A stretch of 64,000 nucleotides of DNA from Hephaestia sp. MAHUQ-44. Lineage in GTDB: Bacteria; Pseudomonadota; Alphaproteobacteria; Sphingomonadales; Sphingomonadaceae. The notes beneath the pieces are model-generated. The model did no database searches and had not been told where the DNA came from. It saw only the letters and a list, made by a program, of their open reading frames with translations. Made by a program: the position numbers and the translations under genes. The stretch is from NCBI RefSeq assembly GCF_023806085.1, contig NZ_JAMSLX010000005.1:62001-126000 (forward strand). Reading direction: 5' to 3'. Below, in pieces: positions 1-9,895 of this stretch (positions are counted from its first letter, which is position 1; each line of letters starts with the position of its first letter).

Positions 1-1471
1 GGTCGGCTTCCGCCTTTGCGGCGCGCTCGGCCTTGCGGTCGGCAGCGACCTTGATCGCGGCAAGACGATCGGCCTCGGCTTTGGCGGCGGCGGCATCGAG
101 CGCGATTTGTGCCTTGGCGACGTCATCGGCGTCGTTGGCGGGCGCTCCCGTTGCCGGGGCGGCCGATACGGCCGGCGCCCGGCCCGGCATCGGCGCGACA
201 CCGAGTTCGCTCGCCGGCACGCTGATATTGGCGATGATCCGGGCCAGGATCGAATCCTCGCCGCCGATCACCGGCGTCACGGGCGCCGTGCTCGCGCGCG
301 TCACAGGCGTCGGCGTCGGTGACGGTGGCAACGTTGGCCCGGGGACTGACGTCGGGGTTAGGGCCGAGATCGGGCTGTTCGCCGCCATGCGGACAGACGC
401 AGCCACGGGCGGTGCCACGGGCGACAGCGCGTTCGGGCCTGGTGCCTTCAAGGGCGCCGCCGCGGGCGTTGAAACCGGCGGCGCCTGCGTTGCGGTCGCC
501 GCCATCGCGGTGCGGCCCGGCCGGAGCGGCTTGGACTGCGATTTTTCAGGCTTTTCAGCCACCGAACGTTGGACCGGTTGTGGCACCGGGACGGGCGGCG
601 GTGCAGCGGCGGCCAATCGTGTTGGCGCCGTCTCGCCTCCAAGCGGCGGCAAAGGTGGCGCCAGTTTCGCATCGGCCAGGCGAGTCGGGCTCGACCGTAC
701 TTCGCCGAAATGGACCGCGAAGGCGCGATCCACCGCCGACAATCCGGCAAGCTGCGCGAAGAAAGGCCGCATCCCCTCGGACGCCGGCCCCGGCATCATC
801 ACCTTGGCGATCTTCTCCGCCTCATCGGTATCGCCGTTCATCGCCAGAATGAACGCCCGGTCGCGCCACGCCGCGCGATCCTGCCGCCGCAGCAACGGAT
901 CGAGCGCTGCGATCGCAGTGTCCTTGTCTCCCGAAATACCGAGCGACAACGCGTAACGCCGCACGGTCTCGTCATCCCTGGCCTGGTTCAGCGCAACCCG
1001 ATAGTCGCGCTGCGCATAGGCCTGTGCCCCGATCAGATCGTAGGCGAGCCCGCGTTCGGCCGCGAATTTCTCGACACCATAGCCGCCGCGTTCGGCCTCG
1101 GCGAACAACCGCAGCGCCTCGCCGGGGCGTTCCATCCGCACCAATGTCGCGGCCATGCCTGCCTTCATCCGGGGGTTGCCAGGTGCGATCTTCTCGGCGC
1201 GCGAAAACAGCACCGCCGCTGCCGTCGGATCGCCTAGCAGCAGAGTCAGTTCTCCGGCGCGGATCAGCGCATCCAGATCTTTCGGATTCTTGGCGAGCGT
1301 GCGCATCTGATCGGCAAGCTCGTCGGCATCGGGAGTCGGGGGCGCGACCATCGCCAACCCGCTCGCCGTCCGGTCCGCGGGCTGTGTCGTCTGCGCGACG
1401 GCGGGCGCGGCCATCGCTGCCGACATTCCCGCCAGCAGGGCGATCCCGGAAACGAAAGACGAAAGTTTCAT
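1..1471 (-). CDS. TPR-repeat exported protein downstream of ftsZ (3' part outside window)
   Basis: The gene reads leftwards off the window edge, so its C-terminus is missing. It starts with an ATG at 1471 and a signal peptide (MKLSSFVSGIALLAGMSAAM, then AAPAVAQ). A tetratricopeptide-like helical region follows, with phrases such as DPTAAAVLFSRAEKIAPGNP and RPGEALRLFAEAERGGYG. The visible end turns into an Ala/Lys/Glu-rich, Pro/Ala-rich stretch that is probably a linker or coiled coil. Many sphingomonads have a TPR protein ending in a peptidoglycan-binding SPOR domain right after ftsZ; that domain would lie outside the window, so it is an inference. It is separated from ftsZ by 100 bp that include a strong hairpin. 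Confidence 0.75.
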   Translation of the reverse strand, partial: MKLSSFVSGIALLAGMSAAMAAPAVAQTTQPADRTASGLAMVAPPTPDADELADQMRTLAKNPKDLDALIRAGELTLLLGDPTAAAVLFSRAEKIAPGNPRMKAGMAATLVRMERPGEALRLFAEAERGGYGVEKFAAERGLAYDLIGAQAYAQRDYRVALNQARDDETVRRYALSLGISGDKDTAIAALDPLLRRQDRAAWRDRAFILAMNGDTDEAEKIAKVMMPGPASEGMRPFFAQLAGLSAVDRAFAVHFGEVRSSPTRLADAKLAPPLPPLGGETAPTRLAAAAPPPVPVPQPVQRSVAEKPEKSQSKPLRPGRTAMAATATQAPPVSTPAAAPLKAPGPNALSPVAPPVAASVRMAANSPISALTPTSVPGPTLPPSPTPTPVTRASTAPVTPVIGGEDSILARIIANISVPASELGVAPMPGRAPAVSAAPATGAPANDADDVAKAQIALDAAAAKAEADRLAAIKVAADRKAERAAKAEAD

Positions 1472-1540
1472 GAGGTCCCAGCTAGGCGGCGGCGATGCTG
1501 AACACGCACTGACCCCCGCCCGCCGCCGCGACGAAGCGAG

Positions 1541-1565
1541 CCGCGCCGGCGATGGGCCGGCGCGG
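1541..1565 (-). terminator. Strong hairpin 7 bp after the ftsZ stop
   Basis: A perfect 10-bp inverted repeat (CCGCGCCGGC / GCCGGCGCGG) with a 5-nt loop begins just past the ftsZ stop codon on the minus strand. No T-run follows, so it may be a Rho-assisted terminator, a partial attenuator in front of the TPR gene, or an mRNA-stabilising hairpin rather than a classical intrinsic terminator. Confidence 0.5.
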
Positions 1566-1571
1566 ACGCGG

Positions 1572-3110
1572 TTACTGGTTGTTCTGACGGTGAAGGAAGC
1601 GCGGAATATCGAGCGCATCCTTGTCGTCGGCAGCTTCGTCGTCGCGGGCGCCTCGGCTGACGCTCGACATCCGCTCGAACAGCGTGCCGCCGAGCTTGAC
1701 CTTGGGCGTAGGCTGCGTCGGCGCGCCGCCCTTCTCGACGATCGGGCTATGCTCGCTCGTCGTCACGCTCTCACCTGCTGCCGAGCCGGCCGACAGCCAG
1801 CGCCGGCGGTTGGGGCGTTCGGCCGGCACCGCAGAATCGGGAATGCTTTCAGCCGGTTCGGGCACGATCGTATCGCTGCCCAGCACGAGTTCGTCATCGT
1901 CCGCCTGCGCCGGAGCGGCGTCGGCGACCGGCGCCTCAACCGCGACGTCCGACACAGGCACCGCCGCTTCGGCGACAGCCGCTTCTTCGGCCGGCTGCGC
2001 ATCGACGACGGACGTCTCGATCGCTTCTGCCGCGGGCATTTCCACGACCGTATCGGCCACCGGCGCGGGCACGGGCGCCGGCTTCTTGGACGTCGCGAAC
2101 GAAAAGACGCGCGCGCTATCCTGTGCGGGTGGCTGGATCGCGGCGTCGGCATCGATCCCGGTCGCAACGACCGAGACGCGGATCTTGCCGTCGAGATCGG
2201 GATTGAACGCCGAGCCCCAGATGATGTTGGCATCGGGATCGACCAGTTCGCGGATATGGTTCGCGGCTTCGTCGACCTCGAGCAGGCGCATGTCCTCGCC
2301 ACCGGTGATCGAGATGATCACGCCCTTGGCGCCCTGCATGCTGACGCCGTCGAGCAGCGGGTTGGCGATCGCCTTCTGCGCGGCTTCGAGCGCGCGACCG
2401 TCACCTTCGGCTTCGCCGGTGCCCATCATCGCCTTGCCCATCTCCTGCATCACCGAGCGGACGTCGGCGAAATCGAGGTTGATGAGCCCCGGCATGACCA
2501 TCAGATCGGTGATCCCGCGAACGCCCTGCTGGAGGACCTCGTCCGCCATCTGGAACGCTTCCTTGAAGGTCGTGTTCGCGTTGGCGATCAGGAACAGATT
2601 CTGGTTAGGGATGACGATCAGCGTATCGACGAACTTCTGGAGTTCCTCGATGCCCGCGTCCGCCGATTTCGCGCGACGATTGCCCTCGAACGCAAACGGC
2701 TTGGTGACGACGCCGACGGTCAGGATGCCCATGTCCCGCGCCGCCTTGGCGATCACCGGCGCCGCACCGGTGCCGGTGCCGCCGCCCATGCCCGCCGCGA
2801 TGAAGCACATGTGCGAGCCTTCGAGCATCTTGACGACGTCTTCGATCGTCTCTTCGGCCGCCGCGCGCCCGATTTCGGGCCGCGAGCCCGCGCCGAGCCC
2901 CTGCGTGATCTTGGCGCCCAACTGGATCTTGCTCGACGCGCTCGACTGTTTGAGTGCCTGCGCGTCGGTATTCGCGACCAGGAAATCCACCCCCTGGACC
3001 TCGGCGCGCATCATGTTCGCGATCGCGTTGCCGCCCGCCCCGCCCACGCCGATCACGGCGATGCGGGGGGACAACTCGTCAGCCTCAGGAGTGAGGAATT
3101 CGATGCTCAT
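1572..3110 (-). CDS. ftsZ: Cell division GTPase FtsZ
   Basis: This is the tubulin-like GTPase that forms the cytokinetic ring. The N-terminal nucleotide-binding fold has [10 protein letters not shown] at about residues 21-30 and the tubulin signature GGGTGTG at about 109-115. A T7-loop-like segment ([11 protein letters not shown]) supplies the catalytic aspartate. The 512-residue protein is long because an Ala/Val/Pro-rich linker of roughly 150 residues precedes the conserved C-terminal peptide (DIPRFLHRQ) that binds FtsA. The ATG at 3110 has a GGAGA ribosome site. A 111-bp gap upstream, the largest in the cluster, suggests ftsZ can be expressed separately. Confidence 0.98.
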   Translation of the reverse strand: MSIEFLTPEADELSPRIAVIGVGGAGGNAIANMMRAEVQGVDFLVANTDAQALKQSSASSKIQLGAKITQGLGAGSRPEIGRAAAEETIEDVVKMLEGSHMCFIAAGMGGGTGTGAAPVIAKAARDMGILTVGVVTKPFAFEGNRRAKSADAGIEELQKFVDTLIVIPNQNLFLIANANTTFKEAFQMADEVLQQGVRGITDLMVMPGLINLDFADVRSVMQEMGKAMMGTGEAEGDGRALEAAQKAIANPLLDGVSMQGAKGVIISITGGEDMRLLEVDEAANHIRELVDPDANIIWGSAFNPDLDGKIRVSVVATGIDADAAIQPPAQDSARVFSFATSKKPAPVPAPVADTVVEMPAAEAIETSVVDAQPAEEAAVAEAAVPVSDVAVEAPVADAAPAQADDDELVLGSDTIVPEPAESIPDSAVPAERPNRRRWLSAGSAAGESVTTSEHSPIVEKGGAPTQPTPKVKLGGTLFERMSSVSRGARDDEAADDKDALDIPRFLHRQNNQ

Positions 3111-3221
3111 CGGTGTTCTCCGCCCTTCCCCCGATACTCTGGGGATTCAATATACCTGTTGCCTTTTGCACTATGCGTTGGAGCTACTCTAGTGAAAACA
3201 CCGGTGCCCCGGCACAATTGC
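3111..3221 (-). other. ftsA-ftsZ intergenic gap, possible ftsZ promoter region
   Basis: This is the widest gap inside the division cluster. It is more AT-rich than its surroundings and contains a TATATT box (minus strand, about 3149-3154) and two small GC inverted repeats, one of them GTGCC..GGCAC. I cannot identify a matching -35 box with certainty, so an internal ftsZ promoter is an inference from spacing and composition. Confidence 0.3.
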
Positions 3222-4481
3222 TTAATAATTCGCTTTAACCGCAGCCATCAAACGCCTTACCGCGCCCAGGCCGCGCGGTTTGTGGATCATCTGATCGGCC
3301 GGAACCGCCGACCGCAAGTCGATCGGGTCGCTTGCGGCAAAAAAGGCGAGCCCCGCCAGCGTCGAAAACGCCGGCCCCGAATGCGCGTCAGGCAGCGCGG
3401 TCAGCCCGCGGGGACGGCCGACGCGTACCGCGCGGCCCAGCGCCTGCTGGACGTAATCGGCGATCCCCTTCAACTCGGCACCGCCACCGGTCAGCACGAC
3501 CTGCCGCCCGACCGGCCCGTCGAAGCCCAGTGCCTTGAGCGCCTTCTGGATTTCGCCGGTCAACACTTCGAGCCGCTGGCGGATGACCGCGATCAGCTGC
3601 GCGCGGGTGATCCGCGATCCCTCGCCTTCATCCTCGGCGGAGATCGGCGCGACATCGATCATGTCGTGATTGTCGCGCGGGCTCATATTCGCCGAGCCGT
3701 AGAAGCATTTCATCCGCTCGGCCTGCGTGCGCCGCGTTCCGAACGCCGAGGCGATGTCGTCGGTAATGTCGGCGGCGCCGATCGGGATCGACTGTAGCCC
3801 GACGAGCATCCCGCCCGCGAACAGCGAGACATTGGTGATCCCCGCCCCCATTTCGACCAGCGCGACGCCCAGTTCGCGTTCTTCGTCCGAAAGACACGCA
3901 AGCCCGGTGGCGAGCGGCGCGGCGATGATCGATTTCACCTCGAGATGCGCCGAACGGACGCACAGGTCGAGGTTGCGGACCGGCGATCCATCGGCGGCAA
4001 CGACATGAATGTGGACACCCAGGCGATCGGCATGAAGCCCGAGCGGCTTCTTGACGCCGGTGAGGCCGTCGAGCGTGTAGAGCGTCGGCTGCGCGTGGAG
4101 CACCATGCGGCCGCCGGGATCGATCGATTCTCGCCCGGCCTGAAGCAGTTCGTCGATGTCCGCCTGCTCGATCCGGTGCCCGCCCAGTTCGACCTCGACC
4201 GAGGCGACGTCGGACACCAGCCCCCCGGCCGAAAAGCTGACCCACACATTCTCGATATTGATGCCCGCGATCCGCTCGGCCTGCTCGACCGCCTCGCGCA
4301 CCGCGATCTCGGTCGCGGTCATGTCGGCGATATAGCCACGCTTGACGCCACGGCTTTCGCGCTGGCCGGTGCCGAGCACGATCAGCTCGCCGCCATCGGC
4401 CTTTTGCGCGATCATCGCGGACACTTTCGACGACCCGATGTCGAGTGCTGTGATCAGATCTTCGGGCGCTGCCTTCGCCAT
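3222..4481 (-). CDS. ftsA: Cell division protein FtsA
   Basis: FtsA is the actin-like ATPase that tethers FtsZ to the membrane. The start at 4481 (MAKAAPEDLITALDIGSSKV) fits the family and is preceded by an AGGGGGA ribosome site; the frame is open further upstream but that part reads antisense to ftsQ and looks like shadow sequence. The phosphate-1 loop is DIGSSKV. SHS2 and actin-like segments follow (VLTGGGAELKGI near the C-terminus), and the protein is 419 residues as expected. The last residues (GAVRRLMAAVKANY) can form the amphipathic membrane helix. It lies 25 bp after ftsQ. Confidence 0.97.
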   Translation of the reverse strand: MAKAAPEDLITALDIGSSKVSAMIAQKADGGELIVLGTGQRESRGVKRGYIADMTATEIAVREAVEQAERIAGINIENVWVSFSAGGLVSDVASVEVELGGHRIEQADIDELLQAGRESIDPGGRMVLHAQPTLYTLDGLTGVKKPLGLHADRLGVHIHVVAADGSPVRNLDLCVRSAHLEVKSIIAAPLATGLACLSDEERELGVALVEMGAGITNVSLFAGGMLVGLQSIPIGAADITDDIASAFGTRRTQAERMKCFYGSANMSPRDNHDMIDVAPISAEDEGEGSRITRAQLIAVIRQRLEVLTGEIQKALKALGFDGPVGRQVVLTGGGAELKGIADYVQQALGRAVRVGRPRGLTALPDAHSGPAFSTLAGLAFFAASDPIDLRSAVPADQMIHKPRGLGAVRRLMAAVKANY

Positions 4482-4506
4482 TCGATGTCCCCCTAACGCA
4501 ACATGC

Positions 4507-5433
4507 TCAGCCGGTTTCGCCGGCCACCGGCGTGCCCGAGGCGATCGGCCTCGGCGACGCTGCCGGCATGACATCCTGCCGTACCACCTCTCCCGGCTTG
4601 CGCGCGACCAATTTTGTCGGATCACGCATGTCAAACCGCAGGAATCCCTTGCCGAGTAGCCGATCGGCCCCGTCGAGCTCGGCGAATTTGACGAGCGCGC
4701 GCGCCGCATCCTCCTCGGGCAGCGCCAGCGTCTCGCCGCTGTCGAACAACAGGTTCCAGCGCCGGTTGCCGATCCAGGTCGCCGCGCGGATGCGCGGGCG
4801 CAGCGCGGGCGCGGCATCGATCAGTGCCTGATAGGCAGGCGCCTGCCCTGCGGCGCCCTCACCGACCAGCAGCGGCAACGGCGGCATCGCGTCGGGCGAC
4901 ACCGGCTCGAGCAGCACGCCCTGCGCATCGATCAACGTCAACTGGCGGTTATCCTGCCAGATCGCCGCGGGGGTGCGCTCGTCGATATGGATCAGCAGCG
5001 TATCGGGCAGCCGCCGCGAGACATGCGCATCCTCGATCCAGCCATAGCGCAGCAGCTTCTGACGCACGTCCTCGAGATCGACGAGCGGCATCGCGCGCGA
5101 TTGCTGATCGAGCGCGACCGCATAGACCGTCATCTTGTCCATCCGCTTGAGCCCGGTGACCTCGACCTGCTCGACCCGGAAACCCGCGCGGCCGACGCCC
5201 TCGGCGACCGCGGCGCCGACCATGCCGGGCACGCCGATCCACGACGCCGCGACGATCACCACCACGCTCGCGGCGAGCACGATCGCCCAGGTCACCGCGC
5301 GGCGTAGCGTGTCCTCGCTGATCTGGAGCCATTCAAGGATACGGTCGCCGATCGAGCGGCGCACCGGTTTCTGCACGCGCCGCTTGGCACCGCCCCGCCG
5401 CGGTGACGATCCACGCCTGATCGCCGGGCTCAC
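4507..5433 (-). CDS. ftsQ: Cell division protein FtsQ
   Basis: FtsQ is a bitopic divisome protein that links FtsA/FtsZ to the septal synthase through FtsB/FtsL. The 308-residue product has a basic Arg/Lys-rich cytoplasmic N-terminus, one membrane segment (AIVLAASVVVIVAASWI, about residues 49-66) and a POTRA domain starting FRVEQVEVTGLKRM. The start is a GTG at 5433 whose bases overlap the ddl stop as GTGA, implying translational coupling. Confidence 0.95.
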   Translation of the reverse strand: MSPAIRRGSSPRRGGAKRRVQKPVRRSIGDRILEWLQISEDTLRRAVTWAIVLAASVVVIVAASWIGVPGMVGAAVAEGVGRAGFRVEQVEVTGLKRMDKMTVYAVALDQQSRAMPLVDLEDVRQKLLRYGWIEDAHVSRRLPDTLLIHIDERTPAAIWQDNRQLTLIDAQGVLLEPVSPDAMPPLPLLVGEGAAGQAPAYQALIDAAPALRPRIRAATWIGNRRWNLLFDSGETLALPEEDAARALVKFAELDGADRLLGKGFLRFDMRDPTKLVARKPGEVVRQDVMPAASPRPIASGTPVAGETG

Positions 5434-6362
5434 GGCACCACCTGCACCATCGCCTCGTCGACGATGCGCTGGACCAGATCGGCATAGGAAATGCCCAGAT
5501 GCCGCGCCTGTTCGGGAACGAGGCTGAGCGGTGTCATCCCCGGCTGGGTATTGACCTCGAGCAGGAACAACCCGTCCTCGCCGCGTTCGTCATCCCAGCG
5601 GAAATCGGCGCGCGAACAGCCCTTGCACCCCAGCAACCGGTGGGCGTCGAGCGCGATCCGCTTGCACGCCTCGGCGATGGCGTCGGGAATGTCGGCGGGG
5701 AAGATATGATCGGTGAGGCCATCGGTATATTTGGCGTCGTAATCGTAAAAGCCGCTCTTGGGCCGTAATTCGGTGACCCCCAGCGCCCGCTCGCCCAACA
5801 CCGCGGTCGTCAGTTCGCGGCCCCGGATGAACGGTTCGGCGAGCAACTCGTCGAATTCCTGCCACGGGCCGTGCGCCCCACGCGCGATCGGATTGCCCAT
5901 ATTGCCGTCATCGGTCACGATCGCGACACCCACCGACGAGCCTTCGTTGACCGGTTTGAGCACATAGGGCCGCGCCAGCGGATCGGCGTCGTACAGTTCG
6001 GCGGTCTTGACGATATGCCCACCGGGCATGGGGATGCCGTGCGGCACCAGCGTCTGCTTGGTGAGTTGCTTGTCGATCGCGACCACCGAGGTGGCGAGCC
6101 CCGAATGGGTGTAGCGAAGCCCCATCAGATCGAGCATTCCCTGCACCGATCCGTCCTCGCCCGGCGTGCCGTGAAGCGCGTTGAACACCAGATCGGGCGT
6201 CGCCTCGGCCAGCCGCAGCGCCACGTCGCGCCCCATGTCGATCCGGGTGACGCGGTGGCCCAGGCTTTCGAGCGCATCGGCGATGCCCGCGCCCGACATC
6301 AGCGACACCTCGCGCTCGGCGGACCAGCCACCCATCAGGACGGCGATGTGGAGGGACGTCAC
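5430..6362 (-). CDS. ddl: D-alanine--D-alanine ligase
   Basis: This ATP-grasp enzyme makes D-Ala-D-Ala for the peptidoglycan pentapeptide. The N-terminal signature HIAVLMGGWSAEREVSLMSG, the central YVLKPVNEGSSVGV loop and the C-terminal LLEVNTQPGMTPLSL metal-site segment are all typical. The length of 310 residues is normal for DdlB. The GTG start at 6362 has a good GGAAGGA ribosome site 8 bases upstream. It sits 49 bp after murB, one of the few non-overlapping junctions here, and overlaps ftsQ by 4 bases. Confidence 0.97.
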   Translation of the reverse strand: MTSLHIAVLMGGWSAEREVSLMSGAGIADALESLGHRVTRIDMGRDVALRLAEATPDLVFNALHGTPGEDGSVQGMLDLMGLRYTHSGLATSVVAIDKQLTKQTLVPHGIPMPGGHIVKTAELYDADPLARPYVLKPVNEGSSVGVAIVTDDGNMGNPIARGAHGPWQEFDELLAEPFIRGRELTTAVLGERALGVTELRPKSGFYDYDAKYTDGLTDHIFPADIPDAIAEACKRIALDAHRLLGCKGCSRADFRWDDERGEDGLFLLEVNTQPGMTPLSLVPEQARHLGISYADLVQRIVDEAMVQVVP

Positions 6363-6411
6363 GACACTGTTCCTTCCGGAGAGGTACGCGCGGGGGTTGC
6401 AAGGGAAAGTC

Positions 6412-7311
6412 TCATACCGACACGCCCACGCGCTGAATTTCCCATTCGAGAATCACACCCGAATGCGCCTTTACCGTTGCGCGCACCTCCTCGCCCAACG
6501 CCTCGATATCGGCGCTGGTCGCGTTGCCGAGGTTGAGCAGGAAATTGCAATGCTTTTCAGATACCTGCGCATCGCCGCGCCGCAGCCCCCGGCATCCGGC
6601 GGCGTCGATCAGCGCCCAGGCCTTGTGGCCCTCGGGGTTCTTGAAGGTCGAGCCCCCGGTGCGCGAGCGCAGCGGCTGTGAGGCTTCGCGCTCGGCCGCG
6701 ATCCGATCCATCTCGGCCGCGATCACCGCTTTGTCGCCGGGCACGCCCGCGAACAGCGCCTCGACCACGACCGCGCCGGCGGGCAGCGCCGAATAGCGAT
6801 AGGTATAGCCCAGCCGTTCGGCGGGCCAGGTTTCGACCGCGCCGTCGCGCGTCACCAGGGTTGCTTCGATCAAGATGTCGCTGGTGTCACGGCCATAAGC
6901 GCCCGCATTCATCCGCACCGCGCCGCCGACCGTGCCGGGGATGCCGCGCAGGAATTCGAGCCCCGCGATGCCGGCATCGCGCGCGGCGCTGGCGACGGTG
7001 ATCCCCATCGCCCCGGCGCCCGCGCGCACGCGATTGTCGGGCTCGACCGAAACCTTCGCCATTGCCTTGGGAAGCCGCACCACCACCCCCGGCACCCCGC
7101 CGTCGCGCACGATCAGGTTCGAGCCAACCCCCACCGGCAGCACCGGCGTATCGGCCGCGAGCCCGGCCATGAAGACCGCCAGATCATGGGTGTTTTCGGG
7201 GCGCACCAGCCATTCGGCGGGGCCACCGGTGCGAAACCAGATGAAATCGGCAAGGCTGCCTTGATGCTCGGCGGTGCCCCGCAGCGGCGGCAAGGCATAG
7301 CACACGCTCAT
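6412..7311 (-). CDS. murB: UDP-N-acetylenolpyruvoylglucosamine reductase MurB
   Basis: MurB is the FAD enzyme that reduces UDP-GlcNAc-enolpyruvate to UDP-MurNAc. FAD-domain motifs are visible ([41 protein letters not shown]), and the C-terminal [16 protein letters not shown] carries the catalytic serine. The start at 7311 ([12 protein letters not shown]) makes an ATGA overlap with the murC stop, so I prefer it to the longer open frame. The length of 299 residues fits the short MurB type. Confidence 0.97.
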   Translation of the reverse strand: MSVCYALPPLRGTAEHQGSLADFIWFRTGGPAEWLVRPENTHDLAVFMAGLAADTPVLPVGVGSNLIVRDGGVPGVVVRLPKAMAKVSVEPDNRVRAGAGAMGITVASAARDAGIAGLEFLRGIPGTVGGAVRMNAGAYGRDTSDILIEATLVTRDGAVETWPAERLGYTYRYSALPAGAVVVEALFAGVPGDKAVIAAEMDRIAAEREASQPLRSRTGGSTFKNPEGHKAWALIDAAGCRGLRRGDAQVSEKHCNFLLNLGNATSADIEALGEEVRATVKAHSGVILEWEIQRVGVSV

Positions 7312-8738
7312 GCCGCCCCCCCGCCCCGCGCCGCGACGATCGCCGGCGCAAGCTCGGCCGCCCATTTGGTGATGTCGCCCGCACCAAGGCAGATCACCAT
7401 ATCGCCCGGCTGGATCGTCCCGGCGAGCCGCACCGCAAGCGCCTCGGCATCGGCAACGCTCGCCGCCGAGCGATGGCCGCGCCGCTTGAGCCCATCGACC
7501 AGCGCCTGCGCGTCGATCCCCTCGATCGGCGCTTCACCCGCCGGATAGACCGGGGCCACCAGTACCATATCCGCATCGTTGAACGCGGTCTGGAATTCGC
7601 TCATCAGATCGTGGAGCCGCGAATAGCGATGCGGCTGGACGATGGCGATGACGCGGTTCTTCGCGCCTTCACGCGCGGCCGACAGCACCGCGCGGATTTC
7701 CACCGGATGGTGCCCGTAATCGTCGATCACGGTAACGCTGCCGCCATCGAGCGCGATCTCACCGACCTTGGTGAAGCGCCGTTTGACCCCGGCGAAGCTG
7801 GCAAAGCCTTGCAGGATTTTCGCATCATCGATGCCGAGTTCGAGCGCGACGCCGATCGCGGCGAGCGCGTTCTGGACGTTGTGGCGTCCCGGCATCGGCA
7901 GTTCGACACCCTCGATCGTGCGGACATCGCCGTCGCGATCGCGCACCGCGACATCGAACCGGTTGGCGCCGCCTTCGGGCGTCACGTTGATCCCGCGGAC
8001 ATCGGCCTGCGCGGCAAAGCCATAGGTCACGATCCGCCGATCGCGGATACGTGGGACGATCCCCTGCACCTCGGGATGATCGAGACACAGCAGCGCCGCA
8101 CCATAAAAGGGCACATTCTCGACAAATTCGACATACGCCGCTTTGACGTGATCGAAGTCTCCATAATGATCGAGATGCTCGGGATCGATATTGGTGACGA
8201 CCGCGATCGTCCCGTCGAGCTTCAGGAAGCTGCCGTCGCTCTCGTCGGCCTCGACCACCATCCAGTCCGACGCACCAAGCCGCGCGTTCGAGCCATAGGA
8301 ATTGATGATCCCGCCGTTGATCACGGTCGGGTCGATCCCGCCCGCATCGAGCAGCGCCGCGATCATCGACGTCGTCGTGGTCTTGCCGTGCGTGCCCGCC
8401 ACCGCGACGGTCGATTTCAACCGCATCAACTCGGCGAGCATCTCGGCGCGCCGTACCACCGGAATGCGCCGTTCGAGCGCGGCTTCGACCTCAGGATTAC
8501 CGCGCCGGATCGCGGTCGAGACGACGACCACCGCCGCGCCGTCGACATTCTCAGGTCTGTGGCCGATTTCGACCGCGATGCCGTGATCGCGCAGCGCCTT
8601 GACGACATAGCCTTCGGCAACGTCCGATCCCTGCACATGGTAGCCGAGGTTGTGCATCACCTCGGCGATGCCGGACATGCCGATCCCGCCGATGCCGACG
8701 AAATGGATCGTCCCGATATCGATTGCGACGCCCCTCAT
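7308..8738 (-). CDS. murC: UDP-N-acetylmuramate--L-alanine ligase MurC
   Basis: MurC is the first Mur ligase and adds L-Ala to UDP-MurNAc. The Rossmann domain begins [21 protein letters not shown], the ATP loop is [12 protein letters not shown], and the C-terminal ligase domain contains [10 protein letters not shown]. At 476 residues it is of usual size. It shares 4-base ATGA overlaps with murG upstream and murB downstream. Confidence 0.98.
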   Translation of the reverse strand: MRGVAIDIGTIHFVGIGGIGMSGIAEVMHNLGYHVQGSDVAEGYVVKALRDHGIAVEIGHRPENVDGAAVVVVSTAIRRGNPEVEAALERRIPVVRRAEMLAELMRLKSTVAVAGTHGKTTTTSMIAALLDAGGIDPTVINGGIINSYGSNARLGASDWMVVEADESDGSFLKLDGTIAVVTNIDPEHLDHYGDFDHVKAAYVEFVENVPFYGAALLCLDHPEVQGIVPRIRDRRIVTYGFAAQADVRGINVTPEGGANRFDVAVRDRDGDVRTIEGVELPMPGRHNVQNALAAIGVALELGIDDAKILQGFASFAGVKRRFTKVGEIALDGGSVTVIDDYGHHPVEIRAVLSAAREGAKNRVIAIVQPHRYSRLHDLMSEFQTAFNDADMVLVAPVYPAGEAPIEGIDAQALVDGLKRRGHRSAASVADAEALAVRLAGTIQPGDMVICLGAGDITKWAAELAPAIVAARGGGAA

Positions 8739-9895
8739 GCGTAAGCCGGCCGGCCATCGGCGTCGGTGGGCAGCGGCACACCAATTTCGCTCGCTCGCGG
8801 CGGCGGGCCCAGCCCTTCGACCAGATCTGCGAGATCACGCGCCGCATCGGGCCGCCCGCAACCGCGCGCGCGGGTTGCTGCATTGGTCAGCGCGACCGGA
8901 TCGAGCCCCAGCTTCTGCATCTGCTTGGCGAGTTCGACCGGCGTGAACCGATCCTGCCGGATCGTCCGCGCGCCGCCTGCCTGCGTGATCTCCTCGGCAT
9001 TCGCGGTCTGGTGGTCATCGGTTGCCGACGGCAATGGCACGAGGATCGCGGGCCGCCCCGCGGCGGTCAACTCCGCGATCGTCGAGGCGCCCGCGCGCGC
9101 GATCACGAGATGCGCCCAGGCAAGCTGTTCGGGCATGTCGGGCAGATAGGTCGCCAGTTCGGCAGGGATCGACAGTTCGGCATATTTGGCGCGCGCCTCG
9201 TCAATATCCTCGATCCGCGCCTGATGCGTGACCTGCAACCGGCGACGGAACGCGACCGGCAGCATCGACAGCCCATCGGGGACGACCTTGCTCAACACGC
9301 TCGCACCCTGACTGCCCCCGGTCACCAGCACGCGGAAAATGCCGTCCTCCTCCAGCACCGGATAGGGGCGGTCGCGCAGCGCCAGCACCGCCTCGCGCAC
9401 CGGATTGCCGACGAGGCGGGCCTTGGCGGCATATTTGGCGTCGAGTCTCGCGACCTCGGCATAAGAGGTCGCGATCGCATCGACCCTGCGCGCGACCAAA
9501 CGGTTGACGCGGCCCAATACCGCATTCTGTTCGTGGACCGCGGTCGGAATGCCGGCCTTGAACGCGGCGAGCAGCGCCGGAAGCGCCGGATAGCCTCCGA
9601 AGCCGATCACCGCCTCGGGCTTGAAGGTACGATAGAGTTCGACCGCCATCGCGCGCCCGGCAAGGATGTTGCGCCCTGCCCTGAACCAGCCGAGCGGCCC
9701 GCCCGCCAACCGTCCGGCAGGCAGGACGTGCGTCTGCACCCCCTCGAACAGCCCCGGAAAGCGCACCCCGCGCGCGTCGCTCACCAGCGCGACACGGTGA
9801 CCGCGTCGGGCCAGCTCGGCCGCAAGCGCTGCGGCAGGAACCATATGGCCGCCGGTGCCTCCGGCGGCGAGTACGAAATGGCGTTCGCGTGTCAT
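8735..9895 (-). CDS. murG: Lipid II synthase MurG
   Basis: MurG is the membrane-associated GT28 glycosyltransferase that adds GlcNAc to lipid I. The donor and acceptor domain motifs are clear: [15 protein letters not shown] at the N-terminus, [13 protein letters not shown] and [12 protein letters not shown] in the middle. I chose the ATG at 9895 ([13 protein letters not shown]) because it makes an exact ATGA overlap with ftsW; another ATG lies four codons upstream. The predicted length is 386 residues. Confidence 0.97.
   Translation of the reverse strand: MTRERHFVLAAGGTGGHMVPAAALAAELARRGHRVALVSDARGVRFPGLFEGVQTHVLPAGRLAGGPLGWFRAGRNILAGRAMAVELYRTFKPEAVIGFGGYPALPALLAAFKAGIPTAVHEQNAVLGRVNRLVARRVDAIATSYAEVARLDAKYAAKARLVGNPVREAVLALRDRPYPVLEEDGIFRVLVTGGSQGASVLSKVVPDGLSMLPVAFRRRLQVTHQARIEDIDEARAKYAELSIPAELATYLPDMPEQLAWAHLVIARAGASTIAELTAAGRPAILVPLPSATDDHQTANAEEITQAGGARTIRQDRFTPVELAKQMQKLGLDPVALTNAATRARGCGRPDAARDLADLVEGLGPPPRASEIGVPLPTDADGRPAYA

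Noticed and set aside
3222..3240. TTAA...TTAAC resembling a CtrA box near the end of ftsA
   Set aside because: The spacing is 9 rather than the CtrA consensus of 7, and it lies within the ftsA stop region.
1470..3797. Very long plus-strand open frame of over 700 codons opposite ftsZ and ftsA
   Set aside because: Arg/His/Asp-rich composition is that of an antisense shadow in high-GC DNA; ftsZ and ftsA on the other strand are certain.
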